A DNA stretch of 17,992 nt, from the NCBI GenBank assembly GCA_015478675.1, contig JADMIH010000075.1, forward strand, positions 1 through 17,992, read 5' to 3'. Every line of letters starts with the position of its first letter. Within the stretch, counting starts at the first letter, position 1. The position numbers and the translations under genes were made by a program. This DNA is from Chloroflexota bacterium (lineage in GTDB: Bacteria > Chloroflexota > Chloroflexia > QHBQ01 > JADMIH01). This document shows, in pieces, positions 7,567 through 15,795 of the stretch. Below the pieces are notes generated by a model that saw nothing but the letters and a program-made list of their open reading frames with translations, did not search any database and was not told the DNA's origin.

Positions 7567-8898
7567 TCAGAATACTTCTTCCGGCCAGTCGAGCATCAAG
7601 GCGCGTACAGGATCGCCTGCCTCTACGCGGCGGGTGGTCTCATCCATTATAAGAAAGGCGTTGGCACGGGACATCGAGGTCAGAATGCCCGAACCCTGAT
7701 CGCCTGTTGTGCGGACCAGGTAATCATCACCTTCCTTTGTGACGACTGCCCGCAGATAGCTGGCACGCCCAGAGGAGTTTCCCAGCGTCTCAAGGCTGCG
7801 AGCTGTGATGACAGGTCTTTGCAGGCGGCTTTTGCCCAGCATCTTCATGATAGCGGGGCGACCGAATAGCTCCATGCTCACCATACCGGAGACGGGGTTG
7901 CCGGGCAAGCCGATGAAGGGCACCCCTGCCTCGCCCAAACTGCCCAGGGCCAGGGGTTTGCCCGGCCTCACGCGCACTCTCCACATCGAGATGCTGCCAC
8001 GGGAGAGCAGCACCTCTTTCACAATGTCATAATCACCCACCGACACGCCCGCAGATGTCACCAACATATCCGGGTCCAAAGCGAGCGCCTCTTCTATCTT
8101 TACGTTGAGGTCGGCACGGTTATCGCGCGCTACGCCGATATTGAAGGCCTGCGCTCCCCACGACGTCAGCTGTGCGGCAACCGAATAGCTGTTAGAGTTG
8201 CGTATCTGTCCCGGCCCAGGGCGCTCATTTACATCCACAAGCTCATCCCCCGTAGCCAGCACCACCACGCGGGGTCTGCGATGCACCAGTACCCTGCTCT
8301 TGCCGACAGAAGCCATAACGCCTATCTCAGCAGGTCTTATCGTAATGCCCTGCCTGAGAACAGCCTCGCTTTCGCGGATGTCCTCGCCCGCCAGCCGGAT
8401 GTTAGCGCCCGGCGCGACTCCTTTGTATATTAACACATTGCTGCCGATTATAGCTTGCTGGGCGCGCGCCTCGCCAGGCTGCAAAGAAGGCGCACTGAGG
8501 ACGCTGCCCTCGTTAGTGCTCTCAAAGGGCACAACAGCGTTGGCGCCGGGTGGTATTGGCGCGCCCGTCATAATGCGAAAAGCGGTGCCCGCCTCCACAC
8601 GATCAGCGGGGCCGGGGGCCGCACCGGCAGGTAGGTAACCGATGACGCGCAGGCGAGCCGGGTTCTCCTGCGTGGCCCCCGATGTATCTTCGGCCAATAG
8701 TGCATAGCCATCCATAGAGGAGTTATCAAAAGGCGGGATGTTCATGTCGCTGTAGACGGTCTCAGCGAGGACCAGCCCCAGCGCCGAGGTGAATGGCACA
8801 GTGGCCGCAGGCATTGGCGAAACAAGCGACAGCACTGCCTCTAATGCCTGGCTGACACTAACACTTGTAAGCGGGGTTTCCGGTTGGTGCTTGTTCAT
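7567..8898 (-). CDS. moeA: Molybdopterin molybdenumtransferase MoeA
   Basis: MoeA inserts molybdate into adenylylated molybdopterin in the last step of molybdenum cofactor synthesis. The 443-residue product has the family signature PPFDNSSMDGYA (55-66), a MoCF domain with TGDEL (216-220), TSAGVSVGDYD (281-291), RPGKPLALG (311-319) and GLPGNPVSG (330-338), and a C-terminal MoeA_C part. The usual TSGGVSVGDYD carries Ala at 283, a conservative change. The gene stands alone, convergent with the secreted-protein gene and divergent from the phosphatase gene; no other cofactor genes are in the window. The start at 8898 has no ribosome binding site but a perfect -10 box just upstream, so the message may be leaderless. 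Confidence 0.95.
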   Translation of the reverse strand: MNKHQPETPLTSVSVSQALEAVLSLVSPMPAATVPFTSALGLVLAETVYSDMNIPPFDNSSMDGYALLAEDTSGATQENPARLRVIGYLPAGAAPGPADRVEAGTAFRIMTGAPIPPGANAVVPFESTNEGSVLSAPSLQPGEARAQQAIIGSNVLIYKGVAPGANIRLAGEDIRESEAVLRQGITIRPAEIGVMASVGKSRVLVHRRPRVVVLATGDELVDVNERPGPGQIRNSNSYSVAAQLTSWGAQAFNIGVARDNRADLNVKIEEALALDPDMLVTSAGVSVGDYDIVKEVLLSRGSISMWRVRVRPGKPLALGSLGEAGVPFIGLPGNPVSGMVSMELFGRPAIMKMLGKSRLQRPVITARSLETLGNSSGRASYLRAVVTKEGDDYLVRTTGDQGSGILTSMSRANAFLIMDETTRRVEAGDPVRALMLDWPEEVF

Positions 8899-8905
8899 CT
8901 AACAC

Positions 8906-8911
8906 ATTATA
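8906..8911 (-). promoter_or_regulatory. -10 box of moeA placed for a leaderless transcript
   Basis: On the minus strand TATAAT (8911-8906) is separated from the moeA ATG by only 7 nt (GTGTTAG). With normal spacing, transcription would begin at 8899 or at the A of the ATG itself. No good -35 element was found at 16-18 nt, so the promoter may be activator dependent. Confidence 0.55.
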
Positions 8912-9082
8912 CAGCACAAAAGGTGGCCGGCTTCTTGCACAGCTCAAGCTTGTATCGTGATGGCGTAGCGGATGTGTACAACTTACTGGCAGGTTGGCGG
9001 AGTAGTCTAGAATCCCGGCATGATACAACGAGTCACGCCGCAGAGTACGCCAACCGTTGTACCACCAAGAGAGGAGGCGATT

Positions 9083-9898
9083 ATGGCTGCTGATGACCAG
9101 GTTTTAGAACGCAGGCTGGTAAGGCTGCGGCTGGCTGGACCTGAGCTGAGCCACTCTCGCCGGAACAATGTAGATGCGGTGATGCGCCTCACTAACAGCG
9201 ACCCGTATGCCACCTTCGGCATACGGCAGGTTATAGAATATGTGCAGTCGCACGATCTTAATGCCGATGATGCCTTGAGAATGATAGCGGGCGTCACGAA
9301 ATGCTCCCAGGATATAACCTATACTGAAGGTAGAGGCTACATCTCCCCCTCCTCGACTATCAAGGGTCTGAGGGCCACTGCTGTAGCCATCAAGAAGGTG
9401 GCGAAGGCGGGGGGAAGCGTACTGCTCGCTACGGGGCACCCGGGAGCGATGATAGACTACTATTCCGAGCTGGGAGACCTTGTGCGTAAGCTCGGAGGGC
9501 ACATAATTGACCTCGCCAGGGGGCAGATAGTCTATCAAGGCGCGGACAAGGACCATGTGCAGGTGGTAGATGCGGTTAATTCAGTAGCTTTTCTGTCGGA
9601 TACTTGTGCTGCTTTGCACAGTCACGACTCGCGCCCTATGGAGCTAATACTTGATGACGCCCCTAAGCTCCCCGATCTTGTGCTCGCGGATCACGGCTTT
9701 GCGGGCGAGGCGATTAACAGAGGTATACCCACAGTGGCGGTGATGGACACCAACGACCCCGGACTGGCTGTAGCCAAACGGCTGGGGGTCAACCTGGTGT
9801 TGGTGCCGATGAACGATAATCGCCCCAATGTAGTCACACGTGAGGCCGCTGAGCTGGTGCGTCGCATGGCGTTGGATACAGGGCGCCGGCAGAGTTAA
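9083..9898 (+). CDS. Phosphatase family protein (PF15698-like)
   Basis: The 271-residue soluble protein resembles the 'phosphatase' family known mainly from actinobacteria. The resemblance is in a run of motifs: ATGHPGAMIDYY (116-127), ALHSHDSRPMELIL (177-190), PDLVLADHGFAGEAINRGIP (197-216), VAVMDTNDPGLAVA (218-231) and NDNRPNVV (244-251). His and Asp residues in these motifs are likely to bind metal or phosphate. The substrate is unknown. ATG 9083 is preferred over an upstream ATG (9020) because GAGGAGG (9071-9077) stands 5 nt before it. The gene is divergent from moeA, with which it shares about 180 bp of upstream DNA, and no functional link to moeA is evident. Family naming is from memory of the motifs. 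Confidence 0.72.
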   Translation: MAADDQVLERRLVRLRLAGPELSHSRRNNVDAVMRLTNSDPYATFGIRQVIEYVQSHDLNADDALRMIAGVTKCSQDITYTEGRGYISPSSTIKGLRATAVAIKKVAKAGGSVLLATGHPGAMIDYYSELGDLVRKLGGHIIDLARGQIVYQGADKDHVQVVDAVNSVAFLSDTCAALHSHDSRPMELILDDAPKLPDLVLADHGFAGEAINRGIPTVAVMDTNDPGLAVAKRLGVNLVLVPMNDNRPNVVTREAAELVRRMALDTGRRQS

Positions 9899-10044
9899 CT
9901 CTTCCCCGACCCATTTTTGGCCCCTTTAGCCTTAAGAGGTGCAAAGGCCAGCTTCCTGCGTTAGGTTCAAGCAGCCTCGATTGCCTTCTTTGCTCCTTCT
10001 CTCATTGAAGCTTTTCCAGGATGTGGGTAACCACCAGAGCTGGC

Positions 10045-10073
10045 TTGAGCTTTGCTTGCTGATAGTTTATGAT
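10045..10073 (+). promoter_or_regulatory. Sigma70-type promoter of the oxidoreductase gene
   Basis: TTGAGC (10045-10050, 4 of 6) and TATGAT (10068-10073, 5 of 6) are spaced 17 nt apart. Transcription would start near 10080, giving a leader of about 87 nt and supporting ATG 10167 as the start. Confidence 0.55.
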
Positions 10074-10166
10074 CATCCTGGCAGCTTTCTGGTAGCTTTG
10101 GGGTGGCTTAATCCGTGGGAGCCGCGCTCAACTTCTAATTTTCTATTTTCCTGGCAAGGAGCTGAT

Positions 10167-12497
10167 ATGGTGCCTACAACGGAGTGGTACTGGTACGCTC
10201 TCCTCGTGGCAGCAATGATCATCTGCGTGGGGTGGTTTCTATTCCGCGCCAACCAGCTTGTACAATTCACAACTATGGGCGTGGACAGCAAGCGCTTCGG
10301 CAACTGGGGCACTCGCTTCAAGCTGCTTGGTGTCTATGTGCTTGGGCAGTTCCGTATGTACAGCCGCAAGAGATACTCTATCTCCGGTATCGCCCACTTC
10401 TTCACCTTCTGGGGCTTTATCGTCATTCAGGTGACTACTCTGGCGCTCTTTGCTGAGGGGCTACTTCCGGGCCTGCGCGTGCCGTTTGTGCAGGATAACC
10501 CTGGTTGGCTCCTTTTTGTTGACCTTATACAGGCGCTCGTGCTCGTGGCTATGGCTACTTTCTTCTGGCGGCGTATCGTTACCAAGCCTGAGCGTTTCAC
10601 CGACAGCCCAGCCGCCCTCGGCATTCTGGTCGCCATATCTGTGCTTATGATCTCCGGCCTGGTGCTGCAAGGCATCCGCATCAATTTGCATAACGAGCCT
10701 GCCGATTGGCGTCCATTCTCCATTGTTGCGGGGGCGCTCTTCGCCGGACTTAGCGTGAATGCGCAGACCTTTATTCATGGCCTCGCCTACTTTACCCATC
10801 TTGGCATCGTTCTCGGCTTTCTTGTCTACATACCTTATTCCAAGCACCTGCACATTTTTACCGCCCCCCTCAACGTCTTCTTCTACGACCTCACGCCCAA
10901 AGGGGCTATGGAATCTATAGACAATATAGAGGAGCGGATAGAAAACGAGCAGACATTGGGCGCCGCCAGGCTGGAAGACCTGGGGTGGAAAGACCTGATG
11001 GATACCTACACCTGCACAGAGTGTGGCCGCTGCCAGGACGCTTGCCCTGCGTGGCTCACCGACAAACCCCTCTCGCCCAAAAAGCTGATCCTCGACCTGC
11101 AAGAGCACTTTCTTGAGGAAGCACGCCTCGATCTCGCCAAGCACGAAAAGAAGACGCTGCTGCAACAACTCGCTACGGGTGGCATCGGTCCGGCGGCTAC
11201 GGCTGTGGCGCAGGTGGCTGAGGAGATACCTCTGGTCGGCGGGTGGATAATGGACGAGACACTCTGGTCGTGTACCACCTGCCGAGCCTGCATGGAGGCG
11301 TGCCCTGTCTTTATTGAGCATGTGCCGAAGATCACCGATATGCGCCGCTATCTCGTAATGCAGGAGAGCCGCTTCCCCCAGGAGCTTGTGCGCCTCTTTC
11401 GCAACCTTGAGCAGAAGGCCAACCCCTGGGACTTCTCGCCCAACCAGCGTGCCGACTGGGCAGACGGGCTGGACGTGCATGTCGTAGCCGACATCTATTC
11501 CCAGGCGGAGGGCGAAGGACGCCCTCTCTTCGCAGGTCCTCCGCTAAAGAGTGAGGTTGAGCGCAAAGCCATCGCGGATGGCTCGGATGCTTATGTAACA
11601 GAGACCGTTCCCACTGGGCAAGAGGACACGACCGGCGAGCCCCTGTTAGAAGTGCTCTACTGGGTCGGCTGCCTGGGAGCATTCGATGCGCGCAACCAGC
11701 GCGTTGCGCGTGCGCTCACGCAGATCTTCAAGGAGGCAGGGGTCAACTTCGCCATCCTCGGCAAAGAGGAAAGCTGCTGTGGCGACCCTGCACGTCGCCC
11801 AGGCAACGAGTATCTTTTTCAGACGCTGGCGCAGGTGAATGTAGAGTTGCTGAATAGCTATGGAGCGCGTAAGATAATCACCTCCTGCCCGCACTGCTTC
11901 AATACCATCAAGAACGAATACCCGCAGCTGGGCGGCAACTATGATGTGGTACATCACTCGGAGTTTATCGACTATCTCATCAAAGAGGGCCGCATCACCC
12001 TCGCTGAACGTGTGGAGCAGGCTGTTACCTACCACGACCCCTGCTATCTTGGGCGCTACAACGATGTCTACGATGCTCCCAGGGCGGTGCTTGAGGCGAT
12101 ACCGGGCATCGAATTGAAGGAGATGAAGCGCACGCGCAACAATGCTCTCTGCTGTGGGGCGGGCGGCGGTAGGATGTGGATCGAGGAGCACAACGGTAGG
12201 CGGATGAACCAGAACCGCATGCAAGATGCCCTCGACACGGGCGCGCCTACCCTGGCGGCGGCCTGCCCTTTCTGTACCTCTATGTTCGAAGACGGCATCA
12301 AGGGCAAGGATGCAGGCGACAAAATCCGCCTGATGGACCTCTCTGAGCTGGTAGCTCTCTCTATGCAGCGCGATGGCAAGCCGGTAGGCAACGGCGAGCT
12401 GCCGCCGCCAGGCCCCACCATCAACATCGACCCTGTAGCCACCGGTGGCGGCGTAGGCGACCCTGAGAAAGAGGAGCCTCCAACGCTTCAAGCCTAG
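10167..12497 (+). CDS. Membrane Fe-S oxidoreductase, FadF/EMO-like (HdrD-type)
   Basis: This 776-residue fusion has three parts. The N-terminal part (about 1-235) is a membrane domain with several helices and candidate haem ligands (H77, H204, H211), like cytochrome b/NarI-type subunits. Next come two ferredoxin motifs, CTECGRCQDACP (C283, C286, C289, C293) and CTTCRACMEACP (C369, C372, C375, C379). Two CCG domains follow (C502, CC537-538, C574/C577; C626, CC662-663, C700/C703), as in HdrB/HdrD and GlpC. Proteins of this plan (Bacillus FadF, and EMO studied in Geobacter) are thought to move electrons from acyl-CoA dehydrogenases via electron transfer flavoprotein to menaquinone. No ETF genes lie in this window, so the donor is inferred. 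ATG 10167 with AAGGAG (10156-10161) is chosen over longer frames. Confidence 0.88.
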   Translation: MVPTTEWYWYALLVAAMIICVGWFLFRANQLVQFTTMGVDSKRFGNWGTRFKLLGVYVLGQFRMYSRKRYSISGIAHFFTFWGFIVIQVTTLALFAEGLLPGLRVPFVQDNPGWLLFVDLIQALVLVAMATFFWRRIVTKPERFTDSPAALGILVAISVLMISGLVLQGIRINLHNEPADWRPFSIVAGALFAGLSVNAQTFIHGLAYFTHLGIVLGFLVYIPYSKHLHIFTAPLNVFFYDLTPKGAMESIDNIEERIENEQTLGAARLEDLGWKDLMDTYTCTECGRCQDACPAWLTDKPLSPKKLILDLQEHFLEEARLDLAKHEKKTLLQQLATGGIGPAATAVAQVAEEIPLVGGWIMDETLWSCTTCRACMEACPVFIEHVPKITDMRRYLVMQESRFPQELVRLFRNLEQKANPWDFSPNQRADWADGLDVHVVADIYSQAEGEGRPLFAGPPLKSEVERKAIADGSDAYVTETVPTGQEDTTGEPLLEVLYWVGCLGAFDARNQRVARALTQIFKEAGVNFAILGKEESCCGDPARRPGNEYLFQTLAQVNVELLNSYGARKIITSCPHCFNTIKNEYPQLGGNYDVVHHSEFIDYLIKEGRITLAERVEQAVTYHDPCYLGRYNDVYDAPRAVLEAIPGIELKEMKRTRNNALCCGAGGGRMWIEEHNGRRMNQNRMQDALDTGAPTLAAACPFCTSMFEDGIKGKDAGDKIRLMDLSELVALSMQRDGKPVGNGELPPPGPTINIDPVATGGGVGDPEKEEPPTLQA

Positions 12498-12628
12498 CCG
12501 CTAACAATCCATGTACTATACTCTCCTCTATTGGCTGCTTAGTAGGAGTGTCAGGTATTTGGGCTTGCATATAGTAGCGTTAGAATGGAGTTTTGCGACC
12601 CGCAGCCGAGTGAGAGGAGGATAGGACA

Positions 12629-13360
12629 ATGAAAACTATAGGGGTGCTAGGTGGCCTGGGACCGCAAGCCACTATGGATTTCGAAGCTCGCGTACACGCT
12701 GTTTCCCAGAGGCTCATCCCACAGCTTGGCAACTCAGGGTATCCGCCTATGGTCGTCTACTATCATCGGTATGCTCCTTTTGTCTTGGATGAGCACTTTA
12801 GACCGATTGTGCCTCGCCGGCTTGACCCTCATCTGCACGCCGCCCTCGGCAAGCTGGGGCAAATGGCCGACTTCATTGTTTGTACTGCCAACGGCCCGCA
12901 CATAATGCAGGACTATATTGAGGAACTTTCGGGCCGCAAGATGTTGAGCATGATAAAGGTCACGCTGGACGAGGTGCAAAAGCATGGTTGGCGACGAGTT
13001 GGTGTGCTGGGTTTGGGCGAGCCAAGAGTATACCAAGCGCCCCTTGAGGCTGAGGATATTGCGCTTGAGGTCCTTTCCGGGGAGAGTGGCGGCCTGCGAG
13101 ACAGGTTAGATGGGGCGATTGTCGCACTCATACGGGGGCAAGCAGGTGCAGAGCAGACTGCCGTAGCTATAGAAGCAGTGGATGCTCTGAGGTCCAGAGG
13201 AGTGGACGGCATCATCCTGGGCTGCACGGAACTACCTTTGCTCCTGGGCCAAGCCGCGGATGCCCCGGGCCTTGTTAACCCGACTCAACTACTGGCTGAA
13301 GCATCTGTCAGGTATGCGATGCAGGGAGAATCGGCGGATAGGGCACCGGGGGATGAGTGA
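12629..13360 (+). CDS. Aspartate/glutamate racemase family protein
   Basis: The 243-residue product belongs to the cofactor-independent two-cysteine racemases. It begins with the family motif IGVLGGLGPQAT (4-15). The two catalytic cysteines are visible: C85 in FIVCTANGPH and C199 in GIILGCTELPLL. The first motif differs from the usual CNTAH/CNTAS by reading CTANGPH, so the substrate may not be aspartate or glutamate; hydantoin or other racemases share this fold. A good ribosome binding site (GAGAGGAGG) precedes ATG 12629. A possible -10 TAGAAT (12581-12586) lacks a convincing -35. The stop overlaps the start of the purine nucleoside phosphorylase gene by 8 nt, so the two are cotranscribed and probably translationally coupled. 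Confidence 0.83.
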   Translation: MKTIGVLGGLGPQATMDFEARVHAVSQRLIPQLGNSGYPPMVVYYHRYAPFVLDEHFRPIVPRRLDPHLHAALGKLGQMADFIVCTANGPHIMQDYIEELSGRKMLSMIKVTLDEVQKHGWRRVGVLGLGEPRVYQAPLEAEDIALEVLSGESGGLRDRLDGAIVALIRGQAGAEQTAVAIEAVDALRSRGVDGIILGCTELPLLLGQAADAPGLVNPTQLLAEASVRYAMQGESADRAPGDE

Positions 13361-14186
13361 ACTATCCAACGCAATAACCGCAGCCGCCAACCACATCCGC
13401 CCCCAACTTCCTCCCGCATGGCAGCCTGACATCGCCGTCATCCTCGGCTCTGGGTTGGGTGCGCTGGCTGAGGAAGTTGAGGTTGTGGCCTCTATTCCCT
13501 ACTCGGAGATACCAGGCTTCGTGCGGTCCTCGGTTGAAGGGCATGTGGGGAGGCTGGTCTTCGGCACGCTTGAGGGCAAGAAGGTGGCTGTGATGCAGGG
13601 GAGGCTCCACTTCTATGAGGGTTATGACCTCCAGCAAGTGACATTCCCTGTGAGAGTGATGCGGGCGCTCGGTGCGAATATATTGATTGTGACCAACGCG
13701 GCAGGCGGCCTCAATCCTGCCTTTCAGGTGGGCGACCTGATGCTCATCGAGGACCATATTAATATTCTGGGCTGGGGAGGCCAGAACCCTCTTGTAGGGT
13801 TGAACGATAGTGCGCTTGGCCCGCGCTTTCCAGGGTTGAACCCCACCTATGACCCTGATTTGCTCAAGACGGCAGAGGCTGCCGCCTTAATTTGTAACGT
13901 TCCGGTGCGCCGCGGCGTATACATAGTGGTTGCAGGCCCGAACTACGAGACAAAGGCCGAAATCAGGCTCCTGCGGCAGTGGGGCGCGGATGCGGTTGGC
14001 ATGTCCACTGTGCCGGAGGTGATCGTAGCACGGCACGCCGGAATGCGAGTGCTTGGTATCTCCAACATCACGAACCTGGCTCTGGCTAGTGGTGAAGCTG
14101 CCAACCACCAGGAGGTGCTGGCGGTGGCCGAAGAGTCGCGCCCGCGCTTTATGAGGCTGATAAAAGCAATAATCAAGGAATTGTGA
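13353..14186 (+). CDS. punA: Purine nucleoside phosphorylase (trimeric type)
   Basis: This enzyme cleaves purine nucleosides with phosphate to give a free base and ribose 1-phosphate, for purine salvage. The 277-residue length fits trimeric PNPs, and the known active-site positions are conserved: GSGLG (32-36, phosphate Ser33), GHVG (63-66, His64), GRLHFYEGY (83-91, Arg84 and His86), TNAAGGLNP (114-122), GPNYET (195-200, Glu199), GMSTVPE (216-222) and SNITN (237-241, Asn241). Glu plus Asn at these places suggests 6-oxopurine (inosine/guanosine) preference over methylthioadenosine. ATG 13353 lies inside the end of the racemase gene and has no strong Shine-Dalgarno of its own (GGGGG just upstream), pointing to coupled translation. 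Confidence 0.94.
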   Translation: MSELSNAITAAANHIRPQLPPAWQPDIAVILGSGLGALAEEVEVVASIPYSEIPGFVRSSVEGHVGRLVFGTLEGKKVAVMQGRLHFYEGYDLQQVTFPVRVMRALGANILIVTNAAGGLNPAFQVGDLMLIEDHINILGWGGQNPLVGLNDSALGPRFPGLNPTYDPDLLKTAEAAALICNVPVRRGVYIVVAGPNYETKAEIRLLRQWGADAVGMSTVPEVIVARHAGMRVLGISNITNLALASGEAANHQEVLAVAEESRPRFMRLIKAIIKEL

Positions 14187-14245
14187 AGCATCTAAGAGGG
14201 CAAGAGCCAAGGGGTAGCTCACGATTCCCAAAGATGGAGGATGAC

Positions 14246-14773
14246 ATGGCCGGAGAAAGATCAACAGGTGAAGAGATTTTTTCCAGGAGCTTAGGCTTCG
14301 CGATAGCTCTGGGGTCGCTGGCTTTCGGCGTAGCGGCTGCCATGATGAATAACGAGCGTACCCGCCGTATGCAGGAAGAGTTGCGCCAGCGAATGGACGA
14401 GCTCGGCAGGAAGGTGGAAGACTTTTCCTCCCAGGCTCAAGGCGCTATCCAGGACCGAAGGCCGGAGATAGAGGATACGATCCAGCGCAGCCGTCGCGCC
14501 GCCGTTGATGGCCTGGAGAAGGCCAAAGGTGTAGTGGAGCAGGGCGCAGACAGGGCGCAGGAATATGTCCAGCGTATGAGCCAACAAGCCCAACAAGCCC
14601 AACAATCGGCAAAAACTACCACAAATGGGGCGCAGGGCGGCAGCTCCGAGCAGGGGAGCGCTCAGGCAAAAAAAGCAGGCCAACCCACCAAGCGGATCGG
14701 CGCCAATGGCAGCGGCGATCAAGGTAAAGAGCCTATCTCCTACGACGAAACCAACAATCCAGGGAGCTACTAA
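14246..14773 (+). CDS. YtxH-like membrane-anchored coiled-coil protein
   Basis: The 175-residue protein has one N-terminal membrane segment (about 16-33, SLGFAIALGSLAFGVAAAMM), a charged helical region (about 37-125) likely to form a coiled coil, a Gln/Ala stretch (QQAQQAQQ) encoded by a short CAACAAGCC tandem repeat, and a disordered Gly/Ser/Lys-rich tail. This plan resembles YtxH/general-stress proteins of Gram-positive-type bacteria; function is unknown. The start at ATG 14246 follows GGAGG (14236-14240) with 5 nt spacing; an ATG at 14234 is less well placed. It begins 59 nt after the phosphorylase stop and ends in a strong terminator, so it may be the last gene of that transcript. Confidence 0.72.
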   Translation: MAGERSTGEEIFSRSLGFAIALGSLAFGVAAAMMNNERTRRMQEELRQRMDELGRKVEDFSSQAQGAIQDRRPEIEDTIQRSRRAAVDGLEKAKGVVEQGADRAQEYVQRMSQQAQQAQQSAKTTTNGAQGGSSEQGSAQAKKAGQPTKRIGANGSGDQGKEPISYDETNNPGSY

Positions 14774-14803
14774 TCCAGGCGAGCTCTGTTGTAGGGTTTT
14801 TGA

Positions 14804-14840
14804 GGGGTAACTCCGCCATGCGGAGTTACCCCTTTGTTTT
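14804..14840 (+). terminator. Intrinsic terminator after the YtxH-like gene
   Basis: GGGGTAACTCCGC (14804-14816) and its perfect complement (14820-14832) form a 13-bp stem with a 3-nt CAT loop, followed by TTTGTTTT (14833-14840). This is a textbook Rho-independent terminator. Confidence 0.92.
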
Positions 14841-15041
14841 GGAGAATAAAAGCCCGTCTACACGTGTGCGGAGGTGTTGGGGTGGGGTCTCGCTTTAGCA
14901 CTATACTTGGTGCCGCAAGCTTGGGTAGCGGACGATTCACCTTTGTAGACCTCTCCCATAAGAGAGGATCTACTGGAAACCGGCCAACTTCTACAGAACG
15001 GTGGTAGAACGGAAGCGTGACAGCAGACATTAGCGGACAGC
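14841..15041. other. Intergenic spacer with one dyad, no gene
   Basis: No credible gene is visible. A hairpin is formed by GTAGA plus CCTCTC (14945-14955) with GAGAGG plus TCTAC (14962-14973), one bulged A and a CCATAA loop. It resembles a short version of the repeat at 5807-5892. Short minus-strand frames here lack start signals and family resemblance. Confidence 0.5.
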
Positions 15042-15071
15042 TTGACTGGCATACGCCTTGCTCTCTATAGC
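15042..15071 (+). promoter_or_regulatory. Candidate promoter of the DUF892 gene
   Basis: TTGACT (15042-15047, 5 of 6) and TATAGC (15066-15071, 4 of 6) are spaced 18 nt apart. Transcription would begin near 15078. The leader then contains a (GA)8 run (15099-15114) before ATG 15163. Confidence 0.5.
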
Positions 15072-15162
15072 TTCACCCGGCTTCAGATCAGAGGGTAAGA
15101 GAGAGAGAGAGAGAAGAAGTATAGCTGCTACATAACTTGCAAAAGGAAAGAGAGGCTCAAAA

Positions 15163-15702
15163 ATGGCGATCAGTAATATGCAGGAGAAGTTTCAACACGG
15201 TTTAGGCGACATCTATGATGCCGAACACCAGTTCCTCAAGGCTATGGAGGAAATGCTTCAGAATGCTTCTGATGCTAACCTTCAGCAAATGCTTTCTACA
15301 CACATCGAGCAAACAAAAGGCCACGTCAAGAATCTGGAGCAGGCCTTTCAAGTGCTGGGCACGCAGCCTCAGCGCGTGATGTGCGACGGTGCCAAGGGAG
15401 TCGTGAGCGAGGGCCAGAAAGGTATAAAGGATACCTCAAGCGTATCGGCCATATGCGACACCGCCATAGCGGGAGCGGCAGACAAGGCAGAGCACTACGA
15501 GATTGCTTCGTATCGGGGCTTGATCGGCGACGCAGAGTTGTTAGGCCAGCGAGAGATAGTGGGCCTGCTCCAGCAAAACCTTGAGCAAGAGGAGAGTACC
15601 TCTCAGCTTATTGAGCAGAGTATGCCTGCGTTGCTACAGAACGCAATGAGCAGCGGAGGCACGCAGCCAAGCTCCTACTCGCAAGCATCACCTACATACT
15701 AA
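15163..15702 (+). CDS. DUF892 (YciE/YciF) ferritin-like protein
   Basis: The 179-residue all-helical protein matches the DUF892 family, a ferritin-like four-helix fold linked to stress responses. Family features are visible: 'GLGDIYDAEHQFLKAMEEML' (14-32), a second helix with HIEQTKGHVKNLEQAF (47-62), the central CDGAKGVVSEG (74-84), KAEHYEIASYRGLI (108-121) and a last helix with LLQQNLEQEE (135-144). Likely metal ligands are E21, E49/H54, E110/H111/E113 and E143/E144. Iron binding is known for the fold but not shown here. The start has AGAGG (15151-15155) 7 nt upstream. Nearby genes (YtxH-like and SDR) make a stress-type neighbourhood. Confidence 0.88.
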   Translation: MAISNMQEKFQHGLGDIYDAEHQFLKAMEEMLQNASDANLQQMLSTHIEQTKGHVKNLEQAFQVLGTQPQRVMCDGAKGVVSEGQKGIKDTSSVSAICDTAIAGAADKAEHYEIASYRGLIGDAELLGQREIVGLLQQNLEQEESTSQLIEQSMPALLQNAMSSGGTQPSSYSQASPTY

Positions 15703-15721
15703 ACGGGCGGGTGTGTAGTCT

Positions 15722-15770
15722 GTAGTGCGTAGTGCGTAGTGCGTAGTGCGTCGCGCAACGGACTACGCAC
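15722..15770. repeat. GTAGTGC tandem repeat with hairpin
   Basis: GTAGTGC is repeated four times exactly (15722-15749). GTGCGTAGT (15739-15747) is complementary to ACTACGCAC (15762-15770), so the transcript can fold a 9-bp hairpin with a 14-nt loop 26 nt before the SDR start. It has no T tract. Such 7-mer repeats are typical of dispersed intergenic repeats. Confidence 0.75.
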
Positions 15771-15795
15771 CAGGTGTCTATTAGAGGAGGCAGGG

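Noticed and set aside
9020..9082. Longer N-terminus for the phosphatase-family protein
   Set aside because: The added residues are not family-like and the strong GAGGAGG lies before the internal ATG at 9083.
9939..10166. 76 extra N-terminal residues for the Fe-S oxidoreductase
   Set aside because: This stretch contains a promoter and the ATG at 10167 has its own ribosome binding site followed directly by the first membrane helix.
10461..11480. 339-codon minus-strand frame opposite the Fe-S oxidoreductase
   Set aside because: It is long only because of codon bias in the opposite strand; no start signal or family resemblance, and the + strand gene is certain.
11646..12491. 281-codon minus-strand frame
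   Set aside because: It lies antisense to the CCG domains, which are clearly coding on the + strand.
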